Part shown: one piece after another, positions 10,971-20,254 of the stretch | How positions within the stretch are numbered: the stretch's first letter is position 1 | How the letters are laid out: each line of letters starts with the position of its first letter | Assembly (NCBI RefSeq): GCF_003387475.1 | Contig: NZ_QUNO01000013.1 | Span: forward strand, 1 to 64,000 | Direction: 5' to 3' | Source: Kutzneria buriramensis | GTDB taxonomy: Bacteria > Actinomycetota > Actinomycetes > Mycobacteriales > Pseudonocardiaceae | DNA length: 64,000 nt | The notes under the pieces: model-generated | The model's database searches: none | What the model was told of the DNA's origin: nothing | What the model saw: only the letters and a program-made list of their open reading frames with translations | Program-made: the position numbers and the translations under genes

Positions 10971-13900
10971 ATGTCGGAACACGATGCGGACCGGGACAAG
11001 CTCGTCGACTACCTGCGACGGGTCGCCGAGGACCTGCGAGGCACCCGCGAACGGCTGCGCGAGCTGGAGACGGCGCGGCACGAGCCGATCGCCGTCATCG
11101 GCATGGCGTGCCGGTTCCCGGGTGGCGTGCGCACCCCGGCGGACCTGTGGCGGCTGGTGGCCGACGGCGTGGACGCGATCACCGAACTCCCGAAGGACCG
11201 CGGCTGGGATCTGGCCGGTCTCTACGATCCCGATCCGGACCACAGCGGCACCAGCTACACCAGGTCCGGCGGGTTCCTGACCGACGCGGACGAGTTCGAC
11301 GCCGAGTTCTTCGGCATCACGCCCCGTGAGGCGCTGGCCCTTGATCCGCAGCAGCGGCTGCTGCTGACCACCAGCTGGGAGGCGCTGGAACGGGCCGGCA
11401 TCCCGCCGCACACGCTGCGCGGAAGCCGGACCGGCGTGTTCGCCGGCCTGGTCGGGCAGGAGTACGTGCCGCTGTCCGCACCGCCGCCCGCCGGCCTCGA
11501 CGGCTACCTGCTCACCGGCAACGCGGCCAGCATCGCGTCCGGCCGGATCGCCTACACGTTCGGCTTCGAGGGGCCAACACTCACCGTGGACACGGCCTGT
11601 TCCTCGTCGCTGGTCGCCCTGCACCTGGCCGTCCGGGCGCTGCGCACCGGCGAGTGCGACCTGGCCCTGGCCGGCGGCGCGACCGTGATGGCCAATCCGG
11701 CGCTGCTGGTGGAGTTCAGCCGGCAGCGCGGGCTGTCCCCGGACGGCCGCTGCCGGGCCTTCGCCGCGGCGGCCGACGGCACCGGCTTCGCCGAAGGCGT
11801 CGGCCAGCTGGTGGTGGAACGGCTTTCCGACGCGCGGCGCAACGGCCATCCCGTGCTGGCGGTGATCCGGGGCTCCGCGATGAACGCCGACGGCGCCAGC
11901 AACGGCCTGACCGCGCCGAACGGGCCGGCCCAGCAACGGGTCATCGGCGCGGCGCTGGCCGACGCCGAGCTCGATCCGTCCGATGTGGACGTCGTCGAGG
12001 CGCACGGCACCGGCACGACGCTGGGCGATCCGATCGAGGCCCAGGCGTTGCTGGCGACCTACGGCCGGGACCGACCGCTCCCGCTGCTGCTCGGTTCGGT
12101 GAAGTCGAACATCGGCCACACCCAGGCCGCGGCCGGCGTGGCCGGCGTGATCAAGCTGATCCTGGCCATGCGGCACGGCATCGTGCCGAAGACACTGCAC
12201 GTGGACGCGCCGTCCGGGCACGTGGACTGGTCGGCCGGCGAGGTCGAGCTGCTGACCGACGCGGTCGACTGGCCCGAGGTGGATCGGCCGAGGCGCGCCG
12301 CGGTGTCCTCGTTCGGCATCAGCGGCACCAACGCGCACGTCATCCTGGAACAGGCGCCGGCCGAGACGCCCGAGGAGACCTCGAGGCCGGCGATTCTGCC
12401 GTTGGTGTTGTCCGCTCGCACCGAGCAAGCCCTGCGCCGGCAGGCCGCTCGACTGTCCGAATACGTCACGGCGAATCCCGACGTCCCGCTCGGGGACATC
12501 GGCGCCGCGCTCATCACCGGGCGGGCCGAGTTCAGGTACCGGGCGGTGCTGGCCGCCGCCGACCGCGCCGAGGCGTTGGCCGGCCTCGCCGCGGTGGCGG
12601 ACGGCGCGGCCGCCGCCACCGTGGTCCGGGGCGAACCCCGGCCCGGGGCGACGGCCTTCCTGTTCACCGGACAGGGCAGCCAGCGACTGGGCATGGGGCG
12701 CGAGCTCTACGCGAGCGAACCGGTGTTCGCGCGGGCGTTGGACGAGGTGTGCGCGCACCTGGACCCGTTCCTCGATCGACCGATAAGGAACGTGATCTTC
12801 GCCGAGCCCGGACACGCCGACGCCGCCCTGCTCGACCAGACCGCGTTCACCCAGGCCGCGCTGTTCGCCGTGGAAACCGCCCTGTACCGGTTGGTGCGGT
12901 CCTTCGGCGTCACCCCGGACTACCTCATCGGCCATTCCATCGGCGAGTTGGCCGCGGCGCACGCGGCGGGCGTCCTCGGCCTGGCCGACGCGGCCGTTCT
13001 GGTCGCGGCCAGGGGCAAGCTGATGCAGGCCGCACCCGGCGGCGGGGCCATGGTGTCCGTTCAGGCGGGCGAGGACATCGTCGCGCCGCTGCTGGCCGGT
13101 CAGGAGCACCTGGTGTCCGTCGCGGCCGTCAACGGTCCACGGTCGACGGTGGTGTCCGGGGACGCCGAGGCCGTCCGACGACTGGTCGCCGATCTGCGCG
13201 CGCAGGGCGTGAAGGCACGCCGTCTGCGGGTCAGTCACGCGTTCCACTCGCCGCACATGGACGGCGTGCTGGACATCTTCCGTGCGGTCGCCGGCAAGCT
13301 CAGCTTCGCGCCGCCACGGATTCCACTGGTGTCCAACGTGACCGGCGGCTTGGCCGGCGCCGCGCAGCTCGCGTCGCCGGACTACTGGACAGCCCATCTT
13401 CGCGGCGGCGTCCGCTTCCTGGACGGCATGCGGCTGCTGGAAGGGCTGGGCGCGAACCGCTTCGTCGAACTCGGCCCGGACGCGACCCTGTCCGGTCTCG
13501 GCGCGCAGTGTCTCACCGGCGCCACCCCCGACCCGGTGTTCGCGCCGGTTCTGCGCCCGGACCGGTCGGAGCTGACGACCGTGGCCACCGCCATCGGCGC
13601 GCTGCACGCGCGGGGGACGCGGGTCGACTGGCGCATCGGCCCCGTGCGCTATCGGCTGGACCTGCCCACCTATCCCTTCCAGTCCGACCGCTACTGGCTG
13701 GACCAGTCCGCACTCGGCGTGCGCACGTCATCGGCGGAAGGCCGGTTCCTCGCCGCGCTGGACCAGCCCGACAGCACCGAACTCGCCGACACCCTCGGCC
13801 TCGACGGACCGCTGCGGGCCGCGCTGGCGCGGCTGTGGCCGGCGCTGTCGGACTGGCGCGCCACGAATCGCGTCGAAGTGCCCGTCCCGCCCGAGCCCGC

Positions 13901-14186
13901 CGACTCGTCGTGGCTGCGGAAAGTTGTCGCCGCACCGGCCGCGGAACAGGAGACCCTGCTGCTCGACCTGCTGTGCCGGCACGTGGCCGCCGTCCTCGGT
14001 GCGTCACCGAAGCGGATCGACGGTGAACACAGCCTGATCGACCTGGGTTTCTCCTCGTTCACCGCGCTGGAACTGAGCAACCGGCTCAAGACCGAAGCCG
14101 GCGTGGACCTGCCGCCGATCGCCATCTACGACCACCCGACTCCGGCCGCGCTGGCGCGCTACCTCCGCGCCGAACTCACCGCGTGA
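10971..14186 (+). CDS. Monomodular type I polyketide synthase KS-AT(mal)-ACP, no TE
   Basis: A 1071-residue module. It starts with a docking coiled coil (1-36) suited to the tail of the preceding protein, then KS (about 38-465; TACSSS, EAHGTGT, KSNIGHT all intact), AT (about 558-870; [10 protein letters not shown] and HAFH motifs, malonyl-CoA) and ACP (Ser1029). Between AT and ACP lies a roughly 50-residue stretch ([18 protein letters not shown]... to WRATNR) resembling the dimerisation element normally found just before a KR, but the KR itself is missing. The ACP motif is LGFSSF, with Ser replacing the usual Asp before the modified serine. No thioesterase follows, so the chain would end as a beta-ketoacyl thioester. 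The ATG lies 8 bp after the previous stop, with AGGAG overlapping that stop codon. The same reading frame is open for almost 2 kb upstream, but that is antisense-like shadow of the preceding PKS. Confidence 0.96.
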   Translation: MSEHDADRDKLVDYLRRVAEDLRGTRERLRELETARHEPIAVIGMACRFPGGVRTPADLWRLVADGVDAITELPKDRGWDLAGLYDPDPDHSGTSYTRSGGFLTDADEFDAEFFGITPREALALDPQQRLLLTTSWEALERAGIPPHTLRGSRTGVFAGLVGQEYVPLSAPPPAGLDGYLLTGNAASIASGRIAYTFGFEGPTLTVDTACSSSLVALHLAVRALRTGECDLALAGGATVMANPALLVEFSRQRGLSPDGRCRAFAAAADGTGFAEGVGQLVVERLSDARRNGHPVLAVIRGSAMNADGASNGLTAPNGPAQQRVIGAALADAELDPSDVDVVEAHGTGTTLGDPIEAQALLATYGRDRPLPLLLGSVKSNIGHTQAAAGVAGVIKLILAMRHGIVPKTLHVDAPSGHVDWSAGEVELLTDAVDWPEVDRPRRAAVSSFGISGTNAHVILEQAPAETPEETSRPAILPLVLSARTEQALRRQAARLSEYVTANPDVPLGDIGAALITGRAEFRYRAVLAAADRAEALAGLAAVADGAAAATVVRGEPRPGATAFLFTGQGSQRLGMGRELYASEPVFARALDEVCAHLDPFLDRPIRNVIFAEPGHADAALLDQTAFTQAALFAVETALYRLVRSFGVTPDYLIGHSIGELAAAHAAGVLGLADAAVLVAARGKLMQAAPGGGAMVSVQAGEDIVAPLLAGQEHLVSVAAVNGPRSTVVSGDAEAVRRLVADLRAQGVKARRLRVSHAFHSPHMDGVLDIFRAVAGKLSFAPPRIPLVSNVTGGLAGAAQLASPDYWTAHLRGGVRFLDGMRLLEGLGANRFVELGPDATLSGLGAQCLTGATPDPVFAPVLRPDRSELTTVATAIGALHARGTRVDWRIGPVRYRLDLPTYPFQSDRYWLDQSALGVRTSSAEGRFLAALDQPDSTELADTLGLDGPLRAALARLWPALSDWRATNRVEVPVPPEPADSSWLRKVVAAPAAEQETLLLDLLCRHVAAVLGASPKRIDGEHSLIDLGFSSFTALELSNRLKTEAGVDLPPIAIYDHPTPAALARYLRAELTA

Positions 14187-14193
14187 TCGAATA

Positions 14194-14218
14194 GGAGGGT
14201 CGGGTCGCCCGGCCCTCC
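14194..14218 (+). terminator. Terminator-like hairpin after the PKS operon
   Basis: An 11-bp GC-rich stem (14194-14204 with 14208-14218, one G-T pair) and a 3-nt loop begin 7 bp after the last PKS stop codon. There is no T-run, as is common in actinomycetes. Read on the minus strand the same hairpin follows a domain-V-like stem, so it could instead be part of an old group II intron 3' end. Confidence 0.6.
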
Positions 14219-14222
14219 TCCC

Positions 14223-14258
14223 GAACCACCGGACATGCGGGCCCGCATCCGGCGGTTC
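14223..14258 (-). other. Long bulged hairpin resembling a degenerate group II intron domain V
   Basis: On the minus strand, 14258-14242 pairs with 14241-14223 as a 17-bp stem (one G-T wobble) broken only by a 2-nt bulge six pairs from the apex. Group II intron domain V has the same plan: about 34 nt with a 2-nt bulge. The usual GAAA tetraloop and the AGC triad are absent. A second GC-rich hairpin follows at 14218-14194 in the place of a domain VI. The flank 14260-14460 has no intact gene on either strand. I read this as a possible decayed intron remnant; a plain structured intergenic repeat is equally possible. Confidence 0.3.
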
Positions 14259-14463
14259 GTCGAGCCATGGTCCTGAGCCCGCGCCAACTACCGTGCAGTC
14301 CCGACAGACCGAGGCCGTCCCAGTAGGACCTGGGCAGTGAGCGCTGAAGGACAGCCGACCCAGCAATACGCAGGTACCCCTTGCCGCGGGCAGCCTACTC
14401 CCGCGTGGTGCGGTCAGGGATGCCGAGCTGGCGCGGGTTCCGACGCCTGGCCGCACAACGACA

Positions 14464-14496
14464 AGGGCGGTGGCCGGATCTCCCGGCCACCGCCCT
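14464..14496 (-). terminator. Terminator for the barrel-cyclase gene
   Basis: A perfect 14-bp stem (14464-14477 with 14483-14496) with a 5-nt loop starts 13 bp beyond the stop codon of the minus-strand gene at 14510. It separates that gene from the converging PKS operon. Confidence 0.8.
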
Positions 14497-14509
14497 GCCG
14501 CGAATCGGA

Positions 14510-15061
14510 TCAGCGACGATAGAGCACGATCGCGGACGCGTATTCCTTGTGCGGGACCACCGGCCGGAACTGCCGGAATCCGACCGCGCCGCGGAAGGGG
14601 CCCGCGACGCCCACCGCCGTGATGGTCGCCTGCTCGCCCGCGGTCAGCCGGGCGTCGTCGATGAGGCCGCCGGTGCGGATGACGTTGCCGTCCCGCAGCC
14701 GGATCTCCTCGCCGAAGTAGGCCACGAACCCGCCGTCCTCGCGCTGGTAGAGCATCTGGCCGACGCCCTTGCTCTGGCCGATCTTGTCGCCCTTGGCGTC
14801 AAAGAACTCGTACTCGACCTCGGCGTGGTCGTTCACCGTCGGGCTCTCCCCGGTGAAGTCCTTGTTGTTCGACTCGTACTTGAGCAACTTCTCGGCGAGG
14901 TCGACCAGTACCAGGGAATTGGCCGGATCGGCCAACCGGGGATCATCCTTCGCCGGCGCGAACGGCGGTGCCACCAGCTTGCTGATGGCGAACGAGGACA
15001 GCTCGGAGAGCACTGCCGTCACCGCGGCCGGTAGTCGCACTCCGCTGGTCCGCACGGTCAT
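14510..15061 (-). CDS. Allene-oxide-cyclase-barrel-like protein, possible AbyU-type polyketide cyclase
   Basis: A 183-residue protein. From about residue 85 on it has the repeated strand pattern of the allene oxide cyclase-like beta barrel: FFDAKGDKIGQSKG, then DGGFVAYFGEEIRLRDG, then GPFRGAVGFRQFRPV. The order and spacing (D-x-x-G-x-x-IG-x-S-x-G, DGG, Y, I-x-L-x-DG, GFRQ-aromatic) follow what I recall of AbyU, the barrel Diels-Alderase of abyssomicin. That comparison is from memory, not an alignment. About 60 N-terminal residues precede the barrel and are not a clear signal peptide. The gene converges on the PKS operon, 323 bp from its end, so a role in folding or cyclising the polyketide is plausible but inferred. 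AAGGGGACC is a good ribosome site for the ATG. Confidence 0.7.
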   Translation of the reverse strand: MTVRTSGVRLPAAVTAVLSELSSFAISKLVAPPFAPAKDDPRLADPANSLVLVDLAEKLLKYESNNKDFTGESPTVNDHAEVEYEFFDAKGDKIGQSKGVGQMLYQREDGGFVAYFGEEIRLRDGNVIRTGGLIDDARLTAGEQATITAVGVAGPFRGAVGFRQFRPVVPHKEYASAIVLYRR

Positions 15062-15416
15062 CAGTCGGTCCCCTTTGCTTGGCTACACCTGGCTGCCGGA
15101 CGAATCGGCTGTGCCACAACGTAGCCACCGCCGCTGAACCAGCCCTAAAGCTGACATTGGCCGACCCGGCCCATAGCCACCGGTCTGAACGATTCGGGTC
15201 ACAGCCGGAGCACCGCACGCCGCCGGTGCACCGCGGCGGCGCGGCCCTCGCCCTGGAAGTTGGCCAGTCAACCCCGGCCCCTGAGTTCCCCGCAGCCAGT
15301 GCCGGATGATGATATTGCCCATGTTCTGCGTGTCCTGCCTGCGAAACTGTGAGAGTCGACCAGGCTTGACAGGCCCGCCGGGACGCCGTCGAGCCGAACA
15401 GCGAAGGGAGCGGTCG
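15062..15416. other. Intergenic region between divergent genes
   Basis: These 355 bp separate the minus-strand barrel protein from the plus-strand SRPBCC gene and should hold both promoters. A TTGACA at 15366-15371 points right, toward the SRPBCC gene, but no convincing -10 box follows. I see no gene, tRNA or repeat here. Confidence 0.5.
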
Positions 15417-15938
15417 ATGCGGGTCCGAGCCACGCTCGCGGAACGTGCCGAGCCCCGCCCCGGCGACGACCTCGTGGCCCCCGCCGACGTCGTGATGGAC
15501 CGCGGCTTCACCGTCGAGGCGCCGCCGGAGGCGGTGTGGCCGTGGCTGGCCCAACTCGGCAAACGCCGCGCCGGCTGGTATCTCCCCCGCCGCGTCGAGC
15601 GTCTGCTGCCGCCGCGGCGGCGTGCGCTGCGACGGCTGGACCCCCGCTGGACGAACCTGCGCGTCGGCGACGTGATTCCCGACTACGGCGGCCGCGACGA
15701 GACGTTCGAGGTCGCGGCCGTCGATCCTCCGCGGTCGCTGGTCTACACCTCGCGCCGCGGCCACACCCTGGTCAGCTGGTCGATCACGCTGCGCCCGGCC
15801 GGTTCGGGAACGAGGGTGCTGCTCCGGCTCCGGCTGGCGCCGGTCAGACACCGGCGGCTCGCCGAGACCCTCGGTGAGTTCTTCGACTTCGCCACCATCG
15901 CCGGCATGGCGGCCGGGCTGCGCGAACGCCTCAAGTGA
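15417..15938 (+). CDS. SRPBCC (START-like) ligand-binding protein
   Basis: A 173-residue protein of the polyketide-cyclase/START-like superfamily, whose helix-grip fold binds small hydrophobic ligands. Typical features are the opening strand with EAPPEAVWPWLAQLG, the central WTNLRVGDVIPDYGG, and the late SWSITLRPAGSGTRVLLRLR strand pair followed by the long C-terminal helix. No substrate can be read from the sequence. The start at 15417 is chosen over an in-frame ATG at 15306 because GAAGGGAG sits directly before it and homology-like sequence begins just after. Its 3' end overlaps the convergent MDR gene by 8 bp. Location near the PKS is suggestive only. Confidence 0.8.
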   Translation: MRVRATLAERAEPRPGDDLVAPADVVMDRGFTVEAPPEAVWPWLAQLGKRRAGWYLPRRVERLLPPRRRALRRLDPRWTNLRVGDVIPDYGGRDETFEVAAVDPPRSLVYTSRRGHTLVSWSITLRPAGSGTRVLLRLRLAPVRHRRLAETLGEFFDFATIAGMAAGLRERLK

Positions 15939-16854
15939 CCTGGATGATCGTCTTGCCGGGCGTGCGGCGGTGGCGGGCGAACGCGGCGGCGGTCTCCGCG
16001 AGCGGCCGGACGTCGCCGACGATGGGCCTCAGGCGGCCCTCGCGGACCCGCTGAGCGAGGTCCGCCAGCCGGGCGCGGTCGGGTTCGACGACGAAGAACA
16101 CGGCACGGCCGTCCTTCGGTTGCGCGGTAGGCGGTGCGGCAATGGTGACGAGGGTGCCGCCGGGGCGTACCAGCGCGGTTGCCCGCTCCAGGATGTCGCC
16201 GCCGATGACGTCGAACACCACGTCGACCTCGCCGGCCCCCGACAGGGCGTCGACGTCCAGAAACTCATGTGCGCCAAGGCCGAGCACGACATCCCGGTCG
16301 TCGGACCGGCCGCTGCCGATCACCCGGGCTCCTGCCTCCCGCGCGAGTTGGACGGCGATCGAGCCGACACCGCCGGCGGCGCCGAGGATCAGGACGGTCT
16401 GGCCGACGGTGAGCCGGGCGTGGTCGAACAGGCCCTGCCACGCGGTCAGCCCGGAGATCGGCAGCGCCGCCGCCACGGTGTGGTCGATGTCGGCGGCCAG
16501 CGGCGCGAGGTTGCGGGCCTCGACGGCCGTGTACTCGGCGAGGGAACCGTTGCGGGTCCAGTCGGTCAGGCCGAACACCCGCTGGCCGACGGTGAGGCCG
16601 GTGGTGCCGTAGCCCAGCTCGACGACGACGCCGGACAGCTCGTGCCCGGGAACGCCGGGCGTGCGGTCACGGCCGGCTCGGTCGGTCCAGGTGGCGGGCC
16701 AGTCGAGCTCGCCGGGCGTGAAGCCGGCGGCGTGCACCCGCACGATCACGTCGTTCTCGGCAGCATGCGGATACGACAGGTCGGTCAGCGTCAGGCCGCC
16801 GACGCCGGCGTCACGATCCCGTACGACGATCGCTCGCATCGTCAGCTCAGCCAT
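15931..16854 (-). CDS. NADP-dependent MDR-family oxidoreductase (quinone oxidoreductase-like)
   Basis: A 307-residue medium-chain dehydrogenase/reductase. It has the N-terminal GroES-like part (GHELSGVVVELG, VGQRVFGLTDW) and a Rossmann core with LILGAAGGVGSIAVQLA. The cysteines and histidines that bind catalytic or structural zinc in alcohol dehydrogenases are missing, so it belongs with the zinc-free quinone oxidoreductase or enoyl-reductase branch, using NADPH to reduce activated double bonds or quinones. The start overlaps the end of the upstream HD-domain gene by 13 bp, implying translational coupling of the pair. The substrate is unknown. Confidence 0.85.
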   Translation of the reverse strand: MAELTMRAIVVRDRDAGVGGLTLTDLSYPHAAENDVIVRVHAAGFTPGELDWPATWTDRAGRDRTPGVPGHELSGVVVELGYGTTGLTVGQRVFGLTDWTRNGSLAEYTAVEARNLAPLAADIDHTVAAALPISGLTAWQGLFDHARLTVGQTVLILGAAGGVGSIAVQLAREAGARVIGSGRSDDRDVVLGLGAHEFLDVDALSGAGEVDVVFDVIGGDILERATALVRPGGTLVTIAAPPTAQPKDGRAVFFVVEPDRARLADLAQRVREGRLRPIVGDVRPLAETAAAFARHRRTPGKTIIQVT

Positions 16855-17480
16855 GGTGCGTCAAGGATGCGCTCGACGGAGGTCGAGGGCCGAAATCCGG
16901 GCATGAAGTGCGATACGACGTCTGCATTCACGGTTCCGATCGTAGTCTCGGGGCGGTCCCGCAGCCCCTCGAAGTAGGACCGCAGGAACTCGTTCTTGAA
17001 ATCGCCCCGCGGGTGCACGGCCAGGATCTCCTTCACCTGATCGGGGTCCAGGTCGTCCAGGCCGACACCAGCGACGTCGGTGAGCACGCCGAGGTGGATG
17101 GCGGCGATCTCCGGGCCCATCCGGCCGGGGATGCCTGGCGTGGTGTGCAGGGCGATCGCCGTCCACACGGTGTCCACGGCCGCGGCGGAGAAACCGTGCT
17201 CCAGCAGGAACTTCCGCCCGTGGTCCGCCCCGTCGACCTCGAACCGCTGCACCGCGTCGGAGTACGGCGTGTGCAGGCCGGCGTCGTGGAACATCGCGGC
17301 CAGGTACAGCAGGTCCGGGTCGGGCTTGATGCCCAGCCGCTCCGCGTGCAGCTGGCCGAAGAAGAAGACGCGGCGGGAGTGCCCGTGGATGAGCGGGCCG
17401 GCCGTCTCCAGGATGCGCCGGGACGCCTCGGCGGCCGCCTCCGTCCAGGGGACCTCCACGCCCGCGATGACCTTTGACAT
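16842..17480 (-). CDS. HD-domain protein (cyanamide-hydratase-like branch)
   Basis: A 212-residue metal-dependent phosphohydrolase-fold protein. The HD-type ligands are visible as LIHGHSRRVFFFG, MFHDAGLH and IALHTTPG. This pattern and length fit the HD proteins often annotated as cyanamide hydratase-like. The reading frame extends to an ATG at 17540, but conserved sequence starts at MSKVIAGVEV (17480). GGAGG is only one base from that ATG, an awkward spacing, so a GTG at 17513 cannot be excluded. It forms an overlapping pair with the MDR oxidoreductase downstream. The true substrate is unknown. Confidence 0.75.
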   Translation of the reverse strand: MSKVIAGVEVPWTEAAAEASRRILETAGPLIHGHSRRVFFFGQLHAERLGIKPDPDLLYLAAMFHDAGLHTPYSDAVQRFEVDGADHGRKFLLEHGFSAAAVDTVWTAIALHTTPGIPGRMGPEIAAIHLGVLTDVAGVGLDDLDPDQVKEILAVHPRGDFKNEFLRSYFEGLRDRPETTIGTVNADVVSHFMPGFRPSTSVERILDAPWLS

Positions 17481-17590
17481 GCCTCCATGCTGCCCCCGAC
17501 CGCCCGTTCGCACCGGTTGTCCGCAGGACACCAATCCCACGTATCAGGACATCGACCGGATCGGCCCCGGGCCCCGATTCGCCGGGCGAT

Positions 17591-17620
17591 TGACATGAAG
17601 GTCGGATCACTCCTACGCTC
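17591..17620 (+). promoter_or_regulatory. Candidate promoter for the secreted fucosidase gene
   Basis: TTGACA (17591-17596) is followed after 18 nt by TACGCT (17615-17620), a reasonable housekeeping-type promoter on the plus strand. It lies 190 bp upstream of the fucosidase start, giving a long leader. Nothing else is recognisable between 17481 and 17810. Confidence 0.4.
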
Positions 17621-17810
17621 GCGTGCGCTCGGCACGACCCGTTGGACACCCGGAAGGCCGGTTTGGCAAGCGGTCCAGCCCGGATCGTCATCTCCGACAT
17701 CGGCGTTTCGGCCCCAACACATCCGATCTATCGACCGCCACCCCGCCGCGTGGTAGTCGGCGACGCGCGACCGCGTCCGCCGGCGCTGACACGTGATTGC
17801 GGAGGTCACG

Positions 17811-19985
17811 ATGGGCCGCCTGAGGCGACTGCTTGCCTATGGAGCCGCGATGCTGGTCGCGGCGGGACTGGTGGTGGCGGCGCCGTCGGCGAACGCCGAC
17901 CTGCAGAACCCCCGGCAGGACTTCCTGCGCGCGTCCACCGCGGGCCTGTTCCTGCACTGGGGTGAACGCACCTCCCCCGCCCACACCGACTGCGGCGCCT
18001 GGGAGTCCGACGTGACCAAGGGCGGCTGGAGCGCCGACTACTGGGTCACCGAGGCCAAGAAGCTGCACGCGCAGTACATCGTGCTCGCCACGTTCCACAG
18101 CCGCCTCGGCTACGCGCGGCCGTGGCCGTCGGCGATCCCGGGCAGCTGCCACACCACCCGCGACTTCCTCGGTGAGCTGATCGCCGCCACCAAGAAGGCG
18201 GGCATGCGCACGATCCTGTACATGACCAACGACCCGCAGTGGCACAACGAGGGGCTGCCGGCCGGCAAGGACTGGCTCGACTCGGCCGGCTTCTCCAAAT
18301 ACGCCGGGCACAAGGTCGACCTGACCACCAACAACGGCTTCGGCGAGTTCAGCTACGACAACTTCCTCGAGGTCATGGACCGCTACCCGGACCTGGGCGG
18401 GTTCTGGATCGACAACGACAGCCAGTACTGGCTGGACCACAACCTCTACCAGCAGATCCAGGCCAAGCGGCCGAACTACACGCTCAGCAACAACAACGAA
18501 GACACGCCGATCATGGACATGGTCAGCAACGAGCAGAAGACCGGCATGACCCCGGCCTACGACTACCCGCAGGCGGTGTGGACGGCGGCGCCGCGGCTGA
18601 TCGAGGCCGACTACAAGCTGCCCGACACCGGTGCCTGGTGGTACACCGGCACCGACTCCACCGTCGACAAGGGGCTCAACGTCGGCCGCTACATCGCCAA
18701 CGCCGGCTCGTCGATCAAGTCGCTGATGGACGAGACCGCCATGGTCAACGGCAAGTTCCCGAGCAAACAGCTGGACTACAACAACTTCCTCAACGGCTAC
18801 CTGGACCAGATCTGGGGCTCGGTCACCGGCACCGAGGGCGGCGGCTACATGTACGGCGGCCTCCAGCCCGGCTTCTGGAACGACGGCTCGCAGGGCGTCA
18901 CCACGATCAGCAAGACCAACCCCGACCTCCAGTTCGTGCACGTGCTGACCAAGCCGTCCGGCAGCACGCTCAAGATCCGCGACAACGGGTACCAGGTCGC
19001 GAAGGTGACCAACTTCCGCACCGGCGCGTCCGTCTCCTTCACCCAGGGCAACGGCTATCTGACGCTGACCGGCCTGTCCGGCTGGGACCCGTACGACACC
19101 GTGTTCCAGGTCGACACCAACGGCCGCAGCGGCATCTACCCGGCGTCGACCTACACCATGAGCGCCACCGCCTCGGCCAGCGGGCACGCCGCCTCCGTCG
19201 CGGCCGACGGCAGCTACCTGACGTACTGGGACAACAACAAGACGCTGCCGGTGTCGCTGACCTACAACCTCGGTTCCTCCAAGCCGGTGCAGTATCTGGC
19301 GATCAACCAGCGTGAGGACTCGGTCAGCTACGCCCGGTCGGCCACCGAGCAGTCGGCGCGGATCAAGGCGTACAAGGTGTTCGTGTCGGCCAACGGCACC
19401 GACTGGGGCAGCGCGGTGGCCAGCGGAACGCTGCCCAGCCACCGCGGCGTGCAGTTCATCGACCTGCCCACCACCAGCGCGCGGTACGTGAAGCTGGAGG
19501 TCGACAGCACCTGGGCCGCGTCCAGCGATTCCACGCACTACAAGCTGCTGCGGATCGACGACTCGTGGATCGGGTCCAACTACGTCGGCGCCGCGACCCC
19601 GCCGGCCGCCGACCGGTACGAGGCGGAGAACGGCGCCTGCCAGGGCACCATCGACTCCAACCACACCGGCTACTCGGGCACCGGCTTCTGCAACACCACC
19701 AATGCCACCGGTTCGTCCATGGAGTGGACCGGCGTGCAGGGCTTCTCGGGCGACGTCACCCTCACGTTCCGGTACGCCAATGGCACGACCACCACCCGCA
19801 CGGCGACCCTGACCGTCAACGGGGCCGCGGCCGGCACCTTGTCCTTCGCTCCCACGGCGTCCTGGGACACCTGGGCGGATGCCACCGCGACCGTGCCCTT
19901 GAACGCCGGCACGAACACGATCCGGCTCACTTCCGCCGACGCCGGCGGCACACCCAACCTGGACTACCTGGAGGTCGCACACTAG
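17811..19985 (+). CDS. Secreted alpha-L-fucosidase-like glycoside hydrolase with two carbohydrate-binding modules
   Basis: A 724-residue exported enzyme. A clear signal peptide (1-27, charged start, hydrophobic core, cleavage after SANA) precedes a GH29-like catalytic barrel (about 30-430): GLFLHWG near the start, KKLHAQYIVLATFHS, and GGFWIDND carrying the expected nucleophile aspartate. An F5/8-type C (CBM32-like) domain covers about 445-595 (YLAINQRED, SARYVKLEVD). A CBM35/CBM6-like module fills about 600-724 (YEAENGACQG, TNTIRLTS, LDYLEVAH). It would release fucose from plant, fungal or host glycans outside the cell. The ATG at 17811 is chosen over the GTG at 17793 because GGAGG lies 7 bp before it. 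I cannot confirm the acid/base residue, so the exact family is less certain than the architecture. Confidence 0.85.
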   Translation: MGRLRRLLAYGAAMLVAAGLVVAAPSANADLQNPRQDFLRASTAGLFLHWGERTSPAHTDCGAWESDVTKGGWSADYWVTEAKKLHAQYIVLATFHSRLGYARPWPSAIPGSCHTTRDFLGELIAATKKAGMRTILYMTNDPQWHNEGLPAGKDWLDSAGFSKYAGHKVDLTTNNGFGEFSYDNFLEVMDRYPDLGGFWIDNDSQYWLDHNLYQQIQAKRPNYTLSNNNEDTPIMDMVSNEQKTGMTPAYDYPQAVWTAAPRLIEADYKLPDTGAWWYTGTDSTVDKGLNVGRYIANAGSSIKSLMDETAMVNGKFPSKQLDYNNFLNGYLDQIWGSVTGTEGGGYMYGGLQPGFWNDGSQGVTTISKTNPDLQFVHVLTKPSGSTLKIRDNGYQVAKVTNFRTGASVSFTQGNGYLTLTGLSGWDPYDTVFQVDTNGRSGIYPASTYTMSATASASGHAASVAADGSYLTYWDNNKTLPVSLTYNLGSSKPVQYLAINQREDSVSYARSATEQSARIKAYKVFVSANGTDWGSAVASGTLPSHRGVQFIDLPTTSARYVKLEVDSTWAASSDSTHYKLLRIDDSWIGSNYVGAATPPAADRYEAENGACQGTIDSNHTGYSGTGFCNTTNATGSSMEWTGVQGFSGDVTLTFRYANGTTTTRTATLTVNGAAAGTLSFAPTASWDTWADATATVPLNAGTNTIRLTSADAGGTPNLDYLEVAH

Positions 19986-19990
19986 GCGCC

Positions 19991-20173
19991 ATGCTCATCA
20001 AGCGCGCCGTCCTGGATGGGATCGCCGACGGTTCGATGACGATGGTGTTCCGGCGCTGGCGCACCGTGCGGGTTCGGGTGGGCACGCACCTGCGCACGGC
20101 CGTGGGGGTCCTGGTCGTCGAGTCGATCGACCAGGTCGCCCCGGCCGTCGTCCTGGCGGAGCTGGACTCCTGA
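19991..20173 (+). pseudogene. Truncated ASCH-domain-like protein, N-terminal 60 residues only
   Basis: The frame encodes MLIKRAVLDGIADGS, FRRW and RTAVGVLVVESID, which resembles the start of the ASCH-like RNA-binding-fold proteins common in actinobacteria. Those proteins are, from memory, two to three times longer; this frame stops after 60 codons. There is no clear ribosome site and it starts 5 bp after the fucosidase stop. I interpret it as a gene remnant truncated at its 3' end. Confidence 0.5.
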
Positions 20174-20200
20174 CGGTCCCTTGCCTCCCGAGCGCCCCGG

Positions 20201-20237
20201 CTGCGATTATCGTGACAAGGTGACACGTTAATCGCGG
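20201..20237 (+). promoter_or_regulatory. Inverted repeat upstream of the SnoaL-like gene, probable operator
   Basis: Two 14-nt arms (20201-20214 and 20224-20237) are inverted repeats matching at 12 of 14 positions, separated by 9 nt. The right arm ends 17 bp before the ATG of the SnoaL-like gene. Dyads of this size commonly bind dimeric repressors such as TetR-type proteins. No regulator gene is adjacent. Confidence 0.55.
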
Positions 20238-20254
20238 CCGGTGAGAGGCGTGGG

